A stretch of 64,000 nt of DNA from an uncultured Cytophagales bacterium (GTDB lineage Bacteria; Bacteroidota; Bacteroidia; Cytophagales; Cyclobacteriaceae). Made by a program: the position numbers and the translations under genes. The DNA is taken from the NCBI GenBank assembly GCA_913057175.1, contig CAJXNP010000004.1, positions 186,001 through 250,000 of the forward strand, in the 5' to 3' direction. Under the pieces are notes generated by a model. It saw nothing but the letters and a program-made list of their open reading frames with translations. It ran no database searches and was not told where the DNA came from. Below, piece after piece: positions 35,308-44,629 of this stretch; positions within the stretch are counted from its first letter, which is position 1; each line of letters starts with the position of its first letter.

Positions 35308-38300
35308 ATGATTAGTGGGGTTAGTCAATACATAAGACCACCAAAAAAATATGTGCTTCAAATTATTTTGATCATAGGATTGGTATGTCTGATCTCAATC
35401 AACTCTCTGTCTCAAGAAAATCTTTCCCCTCGCATTAATCTTGATTTTAAATTTTTGAATTCTAATGAAGGGCTGTCGCATAATAATGTTTATACATTAT
35501 TTGAAGATAGTGAAGGATTTATCTGGATTGGAACCGAAAACGGACTGAATTTATACAACGGACATACTTTCAAATATTTTCAAAAAGAAGGGAAATCTGA
35601 TAATGAAATAAATGGAAATGAAATCTCAGTTATTGTTGAAGATAAATACGGCCGGATCTGGATAGGTACTTTTAATGATGGCCTTTGCTGGTATGATAAA
35701 GTGAAGGGGAAATTTCACAGAGTGAAACTTGAAAACGATTTTAACAGGGTCACTTCATCCATACAATCGCTTCATATTGATGGGGATTTTATTTGGATTG
35801 GCTTCGAGACCGGATACATTTCAAAGCTTAATATCAACAACTTTCAATATAAAAACTTCATCCCGACTTTTGATCTGGGGAGAACCATTGTTTATAACGA
35901 TGCCATTAAATTCATCACTTCCGATAAAGAAAATGTCTGGGCCTCAACGAGTTCCGGATACCTGCATAAAATCGATAAAAAAACTGAAAGCTTTGACATA
36001 CTCAATATTTCAAAGCAGGCTGGCGTGGTTCTTCAGATCACACAGATACAGGACTGGGTAAATGACGAATATTTGCTTACTACCAGCAATGGCTTTTACA
36101 CCTTTGAAAAGAATAGCTATAAAGCCAATCCGATAAATATCTACGGAGATAGTTTTAAATATAAAATGAATGATCTTTTTATAGATCATAGTAATAATAT
36201 TTGGGTTTGTACGGAGGGAAATGGAATCATATTATTTACCCCTGATAGTACTCGATTGGTGTTTGATAAACAGCGTTTCAAATATCAATGGATTCCTGAA
36301 CTGGATATACGGAAAATAATTCAAACGAAAGATGACTTAATATGGATTGCCACTTACGGTGGAGGAGTTATCCAGTTTAATCCGGGAAAACTTATATTTA
36401 ATCATTACATGTATGATCCCGCTGATGTACAGGGGTTGCGTGATGATGGGATCAATGCTTTTTGTGAATCGGGTGATGGCCAGGTATGGATTGGTACGGA
36501 CGCAAGTGGTTTGCATAAATTTGATCCTGCCACAGGATCTTTCAAAAATTATTACAACTATGCTCCCTTAAAGTATTTTGAAAAAAGCTCCATTCTCGTG
36601 ATTCACCCTGCCGAAACAAAGGATCACTTATGGGTAGGAACATACAAAAAAGGATTGGTCTATTTCGATACAAAAAATGGTACCGGGCATGACTATCAAT
36701 ATGTTAAGCAAAAATCCATTCATCCTTCGCATGCTATTTATTCCTTTTTGAAAATTGACGATGAAACTATTTGGTTAGGAACGAATGGCTATGGGATCCT
36801 GGAATTTAACACCCGTACCAGAACCTACACCGATCGTTTCTATCTGACATCCAATGACTCATCACTTTCAAATGATTATATCAGAAATATATTCAAAGAC
36901 AGTAATGGAGACATTTGGGTTGGAAGCTTCGGTGGTTTATGCAAATATCTGGGGAACGGCAAATTTAAAAGGTATGCTTTTCTTGATCATGAATCAAACT
37001 TTTCTCTCGGTTTGGTGAGCGAAATTTATGAGGATAAAAAAGGTAGATTCTGGTTAGGGAATTCCGTATATGGGTTGATTTTAATGGATAGAGAAAATGA
37101 AGATTTCTATCATTATACAGCCGATGATGGATTTCACTCAGACCATGTTTACGGGGTAGAAGAAGATGAAAATGGCACGTTATGGCTGATTACCGACAAA
37201 GGCTTGATCGCTGCACAGGTAGATTCGTCTATTGACGGCAAACCTTCCATTTCATTCAGGTATTTTTACAAAGAAGATGGTTTGCAAGACGATGCGTTTA
37301 TCAGCGGTTCCATTTACCGGGATTCAGATTCAACTATATATGCCGGAGGACAAAACGGTTTTAATTTTTTCCAACCCAGGCATGCGTTGAACCTTCAGCC
37401 AAGTGAAGTAGGTATTCATCTGGAAGATCTAAGTCTCAATGGAAAAAGGATTCTTCCTTCTGATAGCATCGGAGTATCTAAAACTATAGATTATCTGGAT
37501 ACCCTAAAATTATGGCATGACGAATCTGATTTTTCTCTCAACATCATAGCTTTAAATTATAAGGACGTTAACCGATTGCACTATTCCTACAAACTGGAGG
37601 GCTACGAATCTAATTGGAATTCTCTTACCGATTCGAGGCGTATCAATTATACCAATCTGCCATTGGGTAATTATGTACTCAAATTTCGGGCGTCTGTGGA
37701 TGGACAGAATTGGATTGAACGGGAAAAGGATCTCAGGATCATTGTTGAAGGGCCCTGGTATAAATACTGGTATGGACGTGCATTAATCATTCTGGCTTTG
37801 CTTTTGTTGTTTTTAGGCATTTACCTCAATAGGCTCAACAATATTCGCAAGCAAAAATATAAACTTCAAAAACTAGTCGAAGAGCAAAGTGCGGAGATCA
37901 GGAAACAAAATATGGAGCTAATCTTAAGGAATGAACAGCTCAATGATCAATATGAAGAAATAGTTAAAAGCAGGGAAGAACTAAGGGTAAAAAAAGAGAA
38001 TCTGGAAGAAATGCAGGAGAGATTGAAAGATGTCAACAACCTGCTAGAGGGTAAAGTGCTGAAGAGAACTGAACAATTGAATAGTACCATAGATCAACTC
38101 AATGAAACCATAAACAAACTTGATTCCTTCTTATTCAATACTTCTGAGCAGATTGATCAACCCATTCAGGCTATTAGCGGATTTTTGGAAGTGTTAAGAA
38201 TGGAAGAACAGTCTACAAAGAACCACACTTATCTGGAGCATATTCAGAGTAACATTCGTAAACTTGAATTGATCAAACAACAGCTACAGAATTTCTCATC

Positions 38301-38781
38301 AAATAGCCGGTCAAATTTGAGTTTTGAAAAAGTCGAATTGAGAAAACTGCTTCAGGAAGTGAAAAATGATGTGTCTGTCAGGCACGATTTGAATGGCCTT
38401 AATATTATTAACAAAATTGACGAAAAGGCAATCATTTTCAGCGATAAGCAGAGGTTGAGAATTGCTTTTTCAAATATCTTGTCGAATGCCATCAATTATA
38501 CAGATAAAAGTAAGTCAGATCAGAGAATAGAGATGTCCTCTTTTGAGAACCTGGCCAATTGGGAGATCAGCATCAGAGACAATGGAATGGGGATTGCCCA
38601 AAAAGAGCTGCCAAAGATTTTTCAAATGTTCTATAAGTCAAACGGTTCATCCCATGGAACAGGCTTGGGGCTTTTTATCTCCAAGGAAATCCTGGATAAC
38701 CTGAAAGCAAACATTTCAGTTGAGTCTGAACAAAACGTTGGGACGACGATCAATGTCTCTTTTCCAAAAGTAAAAGGATAG
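35308..38781 (+). CDS. Propeller-type sensor kinase with the phospho-acceptor histidine replaced by glutamate
   Basis: I start at the ATG at 35308. The 1157-residue protein has a signal or anchor segment, two seven-bladed beta-propellers made of Reg_prop repeats (EDSEGFIWIGTENGLN, EDKYGRIWIGTFNDGL), a Y_Y_Y domain (YSYKLEGYESNWNSL), a membrane helix near residues 822-845, a coiled coil (about 850-935) and a kinase-like end. The HisKA helix reads FNTSEQIDQPIQAISGFLEV, where relatives read SH-[DE]-L-R-x-P; the histidine position is Glu947. The ATPase boxes NILSNAINYTDK, DNGMGIAQKELPKIF and GTGLGLFISKEI are intact. It may act as a heterodimer partner or a pseudokinase. No AraC output domain is fused. 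Confidence 0.88.
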   Translation: MISGVSQYIRPPKKYVLQIILIIGLVCLISINSLSQENLSPRINLDFKFLNSNEGLSHNNVYTLFEDSEGFIWIGTENGLNLYNGHTFKYFQKEGKSDNEINGNEISVIVEDKYGRIWIGTFNDGLCWYDKVKGKFHRVKLENDFNRVTSSIQSLHIDGDFIWIGFETGYISKLNINNFQYKNFIPTFDLGRTIVYNDAIKFITSDKENVWASTSSGYLHKIDKKTESFDILNISKQAGVVLQITQIQDWVNDEYLLTTSNGFYTFEKNSYKANPINIYGDSFKYKMNDLFIDHSNNIWVCTEGNGIILFTPDSTRLVFDKQRFKYQWIPELDIRKIIQTKDDLIWIATYGGGVIQFNPGKLIFNHYMYDPADVQGLRDDGINAFCESGDGQVWIGTDASGLHKFDPATGSFKNYYNYAPLKYFEKSSILVIHPAETKDHLWVGTYKKGLVYFDTKNGTGHDYQYVKQKSIHPSHAIYSFLKIDDETIWLGTNGYGILEFNTRTRTYTDRFYLTSNDSSLSNDYIRNIFKDSNGDIWVGSFGGLCKYLGNGKFKRYAFLDHESNFSLGLVSEIYEDKKGRFWLGNSVYGLILMDRENEDFYHYTADDGFHSDHVYGVEEDENGTLWLITDKGLIAAQVDSSIDGKPSISFRYFYKEDGLQDDAFISGSIYRDSDSTIYAGGQNGFNFFQPRHALNLQPSEVGIHLEDLSLNGKRILPSDSIGVSKTIDYLDTLKLWHDESDFSLNIIALNYKDVNRLHYSYKLEGYESNWNSLTDSRRINYTNLPLGNYVLKFRASVDGQNWIEREKDLRIIVEGPWYKYWYGRALIILALLLLFLGIYLNRLNNIRKQKYKLQKLVEEQSAEIRKQNMELILRNEQLNDQYEEIVKSREELRVKKENLEEMQERLKDVNNLLEGKVLKRTEQLNSTIDQLNETINKLDSFLFNTSEQIDQPIQAISGFLEVLRMEEQSTKNHTYLEHIQSNIRKLELIKQQLQNFSSNSRSNLSFEKVELRKLLQEVKNDVSVRHDLNGLNIINKIDEKAIIFSDKQRLRIAFSNILSNAINYTDKSKSDQRIEMSSFENLANWEISIRDNGMGIAQKELPKIFQMFYKSNGSSHGTGLGLFISKEILDNLKANISVESEQNVGTTINVSFPKVKG

Positions 38782-38944
38782 ACAATAAATGTAATGAATG
38801 GTATTCGTATTGCATGATAAACCGCTGTGTCTAAAACTATAATTCAAGGAATGTTGAAGAAAAACTTGATTTAGATTTCAAATTCCCTTTTTTTGTAGGT
38901 TTGTTTAATAAAAGTTGGACTGAGTAATTATAAATTAAAGAAGT

Positions 38945-39409
38945 ATGAAAAAGTTATTTACTGTATTTTTTGCAATGTTGATGGTTGTTAGCATTGTTAA
39001 AGCTGATGGTGCTGATGAGATAACCGATGAACAATTGTGGAAATATGCATTGTTGAATGAAGTTATTGATCAGATGAAAGCAGATATCAGTACTGAGATC
39101 AATGGAATGATCGCTAACCAGGAAGGAATTGATGGTAAAAGGTACGTTGAGCTGTCAAAGGCAGGTGGTGATGAAGCGAAACTAGCAGAGCTTGGCGCTA
39201 CTGATTTTGAAAAGCAGTTTTTAGATTTGGTTGAAAAAGAAAAAGAAGATCGAATAGAAGCTATCAAAACCGTCAACCAGGAACTGGCAACCAAAATGGT
39301 AGGTGATAAGGGTAAGACTTATAAGGCTATCAAGGCTGCATTAGCCAGCGATAGTGAATTAAAAGCCAGGTACGATGAAATTGCAGCTAAAATTAAATTG
39401 GCGGAATAA
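38945..39409 (+). CDS. Small exported helical protein (possibly DUF4168-like)
   Basis: 154 residues: a signal peptide (MKKLFTVFFAMLMVVSIVKA) followed by a highly charged, mostly helical mature part (EITDEQLWKYALLNEVIDQM, EKQFLDLVEKEKEDRIEAIK). The short conserved-looking ITDEQLWKYA and the helical layout recall DUF4168-type periplasmic proteins. There is no metal or catalytic motif. It follows the propeller kinase by 163 bases and has its own terminator, so it is probably transcribed alone. Function unknown. Confidence 0.8.
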   Translation: MKKLFTVFFAMLMVVSIVKADGADEITDEQLWKYALLNEVIDQMKADISTEINGMIANQEGIDGKRYVELSKAGGDEAKLAELGATDFEKQFLDLVEKEKEDRIEAIKTVNQELATKMVGDKGKTYKAIKAALASDSELKARYDEIAAKIKLAE

Positions 39410-39431
39410 TTTAAACCATGAAATAAATTGA

Positions 39432-39464
39432 AGCGGTCTTCCATTGGTTGATCGCTTTTTTTTT
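39432..39464 (+). terminator. Intrinsic terminator
   Basis: AGCGGTC and GATCGCT form a 7-bp stem (one G-T pair) followed by nine T, directly after the small exported protein gene. Confidence 0.8.
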
Positions 39465-39535
39465 GCCTTTTATGTAAAAAAATGGGATTAAAAAGAAGAG
39501 TTTCCTAAATTCTCATTCCTTTAAATCCATTCACT

Positions 39536-40660
39536 ATGAAACGAAGATCTTTTTTATCCAAATCAGTAAAAACAGGTCTGGCTGCATCTGTTATTTCTCA
39601 ATTCCCTTTATTTAATGTCATCTCAAGACCCTTGAAAAGTGAGAAGGGGCTTGGGATTGCTTTGGTGGGTTTGGGTAATTATAGCACCAACCAGTTGGCT
39701 CCGGCTTTACAGGAGACGAAGAACTGTTACCTGGCAGGAATTGTTACAGGAAAATACGATAAAGCAGATTCATGGATAGAAAAGTATAGCATTCCGGATA
39801 AAAATGTTTTTGATTATACCAATTTCGATGACATCTCTGAAAACCAGGATATCGATGCTGTGTACATCGTACTGCCCAATGGACTGCATGCCGAATATAC
39901 GATAAGAGGTGCAGAAGCTGGTAAGCACGTAATATGTGAAAAACCCATGGCTAACAACGCTGCTGATTGTAAGAAAATGATCGATGCGTGCAAGAAAGCC
40001 AAAAAGAAACTGGGCATTGGGTATCGGCTGCACTATGATCCCTATAATCTTGAAATGATGCGATTGGGGCAAAAAGAAGTTTATGGTAAAGTGACCGAAA
40101 TTGATGCAGGCTTTGGGTTTGTTTTGCGAAACCAGGATGCCTGGAGAATGGATAAACAACTGGCGGGCGGAGGTCCCCTCATGGATGTGGGAATCTATGT
40201 CCTGCAGGGATGCATTTACACTCTCGGGATGTTACCTGAATCCCTGGTTGCCAGGGATGTCACCAAAGAGCCGGATTTTTATGATGATATTGAAGGAACA
40301 TTGGAATGGGAATTGAAATTCAAGTCTGATGTGAAAGTTTCCTGCCGTACAACTTATGAAGACAATTACAATTATCTGAAGGCCCAGGCTGAAAAAGGAG
40401 CATTTGACATTGGACCTGCTTATTCCTACAATGGACTAAAAGGAAATACACCGGAAGGCGCCATGGATTTTGGGAACATCAACCAACAGGCCGCCCAGAT
40501 GGATGCCTACGCCTTGCATGTTTTAGAAGGAAAAGAGCTGTTGGTGCCGGGAGAAATGGGTTGGCGAGATATGTTTCTCATCGACCGGATCTATGAATCG
40601 GCTAAAACAGGAAAAGAGGTTTCATTGAAGGGGATACCGAAGATCTTACATAAAGTTTAA
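39536..40660 (+). CDS. Exported Gfo/Idh/MocA oxidoreductase with Tat signal (glucose-fructose oxidoreductase type)
   Basis: 374 residues. MKRRSFLSKSVKTGLAASVI is a twin-arginine signal, so the enzyme is exported folded with its nicotinamide cofactor bound. GIALVGLGNYSTNQLAPAL is the Rossmann turn, VICEKPMA the EKP motif, RLHYDPYNLEMMRL and GGGPLMDVGIYVLQG the substrate-side residues. It matches the periplasmic glucose-fructose-oxidoreductase branch. It probably interconverts sugars or lactones in the periplasm. It is convergent with the small lipoprotein gene at 40671, 10 bases away. Confidence 0.92.
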   Translation: MKRRSFLSKSVKTGLAASVISQFPLFNVISRPLKSEKGLGIALVGLGNYSTNQLAPALQETKNCYLAGIVTGKYDKADSWIEKYSIPDKNVFDYTNFDDISENQDIDAVYIVLPNGLHAEYTIRGAEAGKHVICEKPMANNAADCKKMIDACKKAKKKLGIGYRLHYDPYNLEMMRLGQKEVYGKVTEIDAGFGFVLRNQDAWRMDKQLAGGGPLMDVGIYVLQGCIYTLGMLPESLVARDVTKEPDFYDDIEGTLEWELKFKSDVKVSCRTTYEDNYNYLKAQAEKGAFDIGPAYSYNGLKGNTPEGAMDFGNINQQAAQMDAYALHVLEGKELLVPGEMGWRDMFLIDRIYESAKTGKEVSLKGIPKILHKV

Positions 40661-40670
40661 AGAAACCCAA

Positions 40671-41117
40671 TCAATAGAAAGAAAACTGGTAATGACCACC
40701 AAGGGAACTATCTGTGCCGGTTTTTTTAATATCAACAGGAAGGTCAAAACTGACTTTTAAGTAGTTTTCAGTAAGACTGTCAATTTTTATCACGACCTGG
40801 TCAGCTTCACGGATTATTTCATCACCATTTATGCCGATGGAATATCCTCCAGAAGGCCAAACCAGCTCCATTCCTTGTGGATGCCCATTTGTAACATAAG
40901 ATGGGCTTGCATCACTAAAATTCAGAGTAAAATCCTGCCAGTCTTCCTCGATCGACAACTTGTTTAAAGGCAGTTGAATGGCTTCCAGTTTCCATCCGTT
41001 TGGTTTTCTTATTAGTATGCCATTGGTATGTGAATCCGGCGGTTCAACGCAACCGCAAACTGTTTGGCAGGAATAGGCAAAACAAATTAAGGGTAGAATA
41101 AGTAAGATCGTTTTCAT
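40671..41117 (-). CDS. Small lipoprotein of the LRR locus, intact copy 1
   Basis: 148 residues with a signal ending AYSC. The mature part starts with a tight Cys cluster (CQTVCGCVEPPD) and a beta-rich body (GWKLEAIQLPLNKLSIEEDW, VTNGHPQGMELVWPSGGYSI). It is very close to the protein encoded at 46379-46825, which has a premature stop. In both places it lies immediately downstream of a large LRR protein gene, 63 bases away here, so it is part of the same locus. I do not recognise a named family. It is probably anchored at the outer membrane and may bind or present its LRR neighbour. Confidence 0.8.
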   Translation of the reverse strand: MKTILLILPLICFAYSCQTVCGCVEPPDSHTNGILIRKPNGWKLEAIQLPLNKLSIEEDWQDFTLNFSDASPSYVTNGHPQGMELVWPSGGYSIGINGDEIIREADQVVIKIDSLTENYLKVSFDLPVDIKKTGTDSSLGGHYQFSFY

Positions 41118-41180
41118 ATTAATGCTTTGAATAAGATTGCGGATTATTTTTATTTAGTTTTTTTAATTATCAAAAGATGA

Positions 41181-44100
41181 TTATTTACAATTAGCTTGCC
41201 ATGCGTATTTAGCTAAAAGACATGAACGACAATTAGAAGAATCGATGGAATAATCACATAGGCTGTGCCCAACTCCCATTCTAACAGAACATGGTAAATG
41301 ACTTAATAGATTTTCAAAATTTGATAATGGATAATAATTAAAATCAAAATTTAAAATCAGTTCGGGAAAAATAATATCAGGTAAAATGAGACTAGATATT
41401 TTGTTTTTTTGAGCAGTTAATATTTCCAGTTTCGAAAGATCCTTTAAGTTTATCTCTGATATATTGTTATAAGAAACATTTAATCTTTCTATTTCAGTGA
41501 GCCCAGTCAAGTTTAAACTTGATATTTTATTATTCGATACATTTAAATTTTTTATTGACTTACAGGTTTCTAAACCAATTATTTGAGAAATCTCACTATA
41601 TACTACTTTTAAGCCACTTAAATTGAAAAGACCTGTAATGTTTAGTGCATTAATTTTACTATAGCCGATTGTAACACTCCATAAGGAATTTAAATTTCTC
41701 AAATCAAGTTCTCCACTTAAGTTAGATGATAGAATATCAATTTGGCCAATAGACGCTAAATTGACCATCTCAAGCTTCTTTAGATTAGGTTCCTTAAGAT
41801 TAATATTTCGAAGATTATCATTATTTTTTATAACTATAGTTTCAACTTTACCATTATTGGAATACAAATTGTTTAGTTTTTGACAATTCTCTACATGTAA
41901 ATATTTGAACTCATTGGGATAAAAGTATGAAGAAAGATCTATTTTACTAAGAAATGGTTTGTTTGTGATTAAAAGTGAATCATATGCTTGATTACCAAGA
42001 GTTAAAGATTCTAATTCGTGATTTTTTGAAATATCCAATGATTCTAATGGACCAATGATTCTAAGATCTTTTAGCTTTTTTGAGTTTCTAAAAGATACAC
42101 CGCCCCTTAAATTTTCACTGGTTATGTATACAAAATGTAGATTTACGAACCTTTCTAATATTGAAATGTCAGATACTTTCAAATTTACGTTTTCACCTTT
42201 CGATTCATCCCATAGGTATGATCTGATCTGGTGTCTTTTACAAAACATTTCTTTCAATTCTTCATCAGATGGCTTTTCCAGACTCCAGGATGAATTCAGA
42301 ATTCGTTTCATATCATCTTCAAGCTGTTCCCACCAGTCCTCTGGTAATCCTTCCAAAGTAGAAGCGCAATCTCTGTGAAATACAACCGGGCCACCAGTAA
42401 TCGGCATGCTTTCGGAATCATGGACCACAGCGGTGACTTCTCTATAGCCTTCCTTTTCACCCAGCTCCCAGTTTACCGAAGCCTCACCATCAGAATTCGA
42501 ATTAACAATAACTTTACTTTCATTATTGACCAGATCACTAAATGTTGTATCTGATTCAAACATTACCATTGCATTCTGGAGTGGTTCATATTGTGAATCA
42601 AGCACCTTAATAACCAGGGAATCAGGCATGGAGTTACCTGGTTCGGCTATTTGTTCATTTCCACTTACATATTGAATTCGATGTGGAGCTTTATATAGTA
42701 GGGTATCAAAAATTGGAAGTTCATACTTAATTTCTATTTTTTCTTTTTCTTCATCATTATCACTATTTGGAACTTCTAGCCTTCCACCCAGTTCAAAGGT
42801 TCCCCTTAGTCTTGACTCAATACCCCAATAATTATCGGTAGAAAACTCAGCTTTAGTATCTATTCCCCAGGGAAAGGACACATACGGTCCCAATAAGCCA
42901 TAGAATTGTAGAGAAAACTCAGGAGTTAAAGGTTGTAGTTCGAATTTTATGAGTGCAGATGCAGATAAGTCTAAATTTTCTTTTTCGTATTTAGTTGTTT
43001 TTTCATAATCAAGATTAAAATTCGTACTAAAGGTTTCATTGTCAACAATGACTTCAGATTTTTTTATTTCATAATTGTAAGTAATTCCATCCTGAAAATT
43101 AATACCGGCCTGAGCTTCCAAAGAGGCTGCTAGGGTGCTCGTCAAATTAAAGTTAAGCGAATAATAAACAGGGAACCAACCAACAAAAAAGAAGGAGTGC
43201 TTTTTCTTTGTCAATAGTTCAATTTCCTCATTGAATTCAGTTTTACCTTCTAATTCGATTCCGATTTTTCTTTTTATTTGAATTGAAAACTCATCGATAT
43301 GCGGGTTGAATCTGAAACCGTCATCTAATTCTTCAATTTCAGGATCACTTGTTGTTACCTGAAGAGCAACATCTGCCAATGTGAAATTACCCTTTAAATC
43401 TATCGAGTTTAGGTTGAAATCAATACTTGCTAAATTGTAGTTTTCTGTAACAATACCTTCTCTACCATTCGATCTTTCTAGCTTCGCCAGATTTACAATT
43501 ATATCTTCATTTCTATTTTCATTTGGAATAATATCAAACATTGTTGCCAGGATACCGGTAATAACATATGAGCTATCATCTTCTGTAAAATCCTTAATTC
43601 TAATTAGAAAACCATTTTCTGGATCGCCACCAAAAATTAAATTATTTTTTTTCAGGACATTTGTCGGAATATTTTTTGAAAAATGAAGTGTTTTGTACTG
43701 ATAAGAAGTGTCGATATTTAATTGTTCAATGTTCTCAGCAAAATAGTAAGTATCATCTTTTAATTTAGCGATAGGTAAGGATTCATAGTTGATATATACC
43801 GAATCACTATGACAACCCTCATCATTTACTGCAAAAACTTCTATACTATTTTTTATAAATGGAGTTCGAAAATGTAATGTGTCTCCTTGCAAAAAATTTG
43901 TAGAAATGGAATCATTAAAATTAAACCAGTATTTGAGGTTTGGATTTGTATCAATGCTCAATACATCCATGTAAAAGAGATTACTGGTATCCGATATAAT
44001 ATCAAAATCCATTTCAGGTTTTGTTTTTACTACTGTTAGTTTCCTAGAAGAGAACAACGTATCACACTCCCCATCAACAATCGCCGCCCTTGTATAAATA

Positions 44101-44321
44101 TTTTCTGTGGGTTTGAGGTTTAACTGGTGAGCGCTGATGGTGTTGATGAACTGCCACGAATCTCCATTAGTGGATTTCTGCCAGAAGACTTCGCCATAGA
44201 CATCATCGCTGAGCTGTAGGGAGATGGAATCTCCTTCACAAATTTCCATGTCCTGGGCAAAAAGAGAAATTGGCAGGAAAAAAGTGGCCACTAAAAAGTA
44301 AAAAAAGTAAAAATGCTTCAT
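41181..44321 (-). CDS. Secreted leucine-rich-repeat surface protein, copy 1 (irregular LRRs)
   Basis: 1046 residues: signal peptide (MKHFYFFYFLVATFFLPISL), an N-terminal Ig-like domain that is about four-fifths identical over 92 residues to the LRR protein at 47033-50707, a long unrelated beta-rich middle, an invasin-type Big_1 domain (about 555-660: VIKVLDSQYEPLQNAMVMFE), then irregular LRRs in the last third (NLNVSNNKISSLNLTGLTEI, NVSYNNISEINLKDLSKLEI) and a Cys-rich cap. The LRRs resemble internalin-like spacing with an Asn ladder. There is no T9SS sorting domain on this protein. Its start overlaps the sorting-domain remnant by 4 bases (ATGA). Likely role: surface binding. Confidence 0.85.
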   Translation of the reverse strand: MKHFYFFYFLVATFFLPISLFAQDMEICEGDSISLQLSDDVYGEVFWQKSTNGDSWQFINTISAHQLNLKPTENIYTRAAIVDGECDTLFSSRKLTVVKTKPEMDFDIISDTSNLFYMDVLSIDTNPNLKYWFNFNDSISTNFLQGDTLHFRTPFIKNSIEVFAVNDEGCHSDSVYINYESLPIAKLKDDTYYFAENIEQLNIDTSYQYKTLHFSKNIPTNVLKKNNLIFGGDPENGFLIRIKDFTEDDSSYVITGILATMFDIIPNENRNEDIIVNLAKLERSNGREGIVTENYNLASIDFNLNSIDLKGNFTLADVALQVTTSDPEIEELDDGFRFNPHIDEFSIQIKRKIGIELEGKTEFNEEIELLTKKKHSFFFVGWFPVYYSLNFNLTSTLAASLEAQAGINFQDGITYNYEIKKSEVIVDNETFSTNFNLDYEKTTKYEKENLDLSASALIKFELQPLTPEFSLQFYGLLGPYVSFPWGIDTKAEFSTDNYWGIESRLRGTFELGGRLEVPNSDNDEEKEKIEIKYELPIFDTLLYKAPHRIQYVSGNEQIAEPGNSMPDSLVIKVLDSQYEPLQNAMVMFESDTTFSDLVNNESKVIVNSNSDGEASVNWELGEKEGYREVTAVVHDSESMPITGGPVVFHRDCASTLEGLPEDWWEQLEDDMKRILNSSWSLEKPSDEELKEMFCKRHQIRSYLWDESKGENVNLKVSDISILERFVNLHFVYITSENLRGGVSFRNSKKLKDLRIIGPLESLDISKNHELESLTLGNQAYDSLLITNKPFLSKIDLSSYFYPNEFKYLHVENCQKLNNLYSNNGKVETIVIKNNDNLRNINLKEPNLKKLEMVNLASIGQIDILSSNLSGELDLRNLNSLWSVTIGYSKINALNITGLFNLSGLKVVYSEISQIIGLETCKSIKNLNVSNNKISSLNLTGLTEIERLNVSYNNISEINLKDLSKLEILTAQKNKISSLILPDIIFPELILNFDFNYYPLSNFENLLSHLPCSVRMGVGHSLCDYSIDSSNCRSCLLAKYAWQANCK

Positions 44322-44617
44322 TGGAAATTGATTTTTCTTTGGATTATTAATTCTGATAGTATAAAATGAAGGACATTTTTTGTCCTTATAAAGCTCATAA
44401 CGTCAAGTATAACTTGATTGTAATAGATGACAGGTTTTGGCAAAACTTTCCCAGCTTGTGTAATACACTTGATCTCCCGATTGGTTTTTGTACTGCTTTC
44501 AATATTCAGGAAATGACCAATTGGACTGAGGTAGCTTTTTATTCGTAGCATTTTTTCCTTCAGAATCAGCGGAAAGTCAAGGTTAATATGTTTAGAATCT
44601 TGATTGCAAAAATTCAT
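44318..44617 (-). pseudogene. Remnant of a T9SS-sorted protein gene (C-terminal part)
   Basis: The 99 codons encode a decayed version of the C-terminal sorting domain at 50704-51327. Aligned, they share FLNI, ITQxGKxL, PVxYxNQ, LDVxS, SE and RKI in order (for example ITQAGKVLPKPVIYYNQVIL here against ITQTGKALQLPVTYGNQITL there). The usual YPNPTGNFLNI start of type-A domains is corrupted to LSPIGHFLNI. Even the 4-base ATGA overlap with the LRR gene is kept as in copy 2. The rest of the original gene is missing here; a FISUMP gene occupies its place. Translation as a short protein cannot be excluded. Confidence 0.75.
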
Positions 44618-44629
44618 TAATTCATATGT

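Noticed and set aside
44366-44548. Plus-strand frame in the T9SS remnant
   Set aside because: Opposite a segment with demonstrable homology on the minus strand; no family features.
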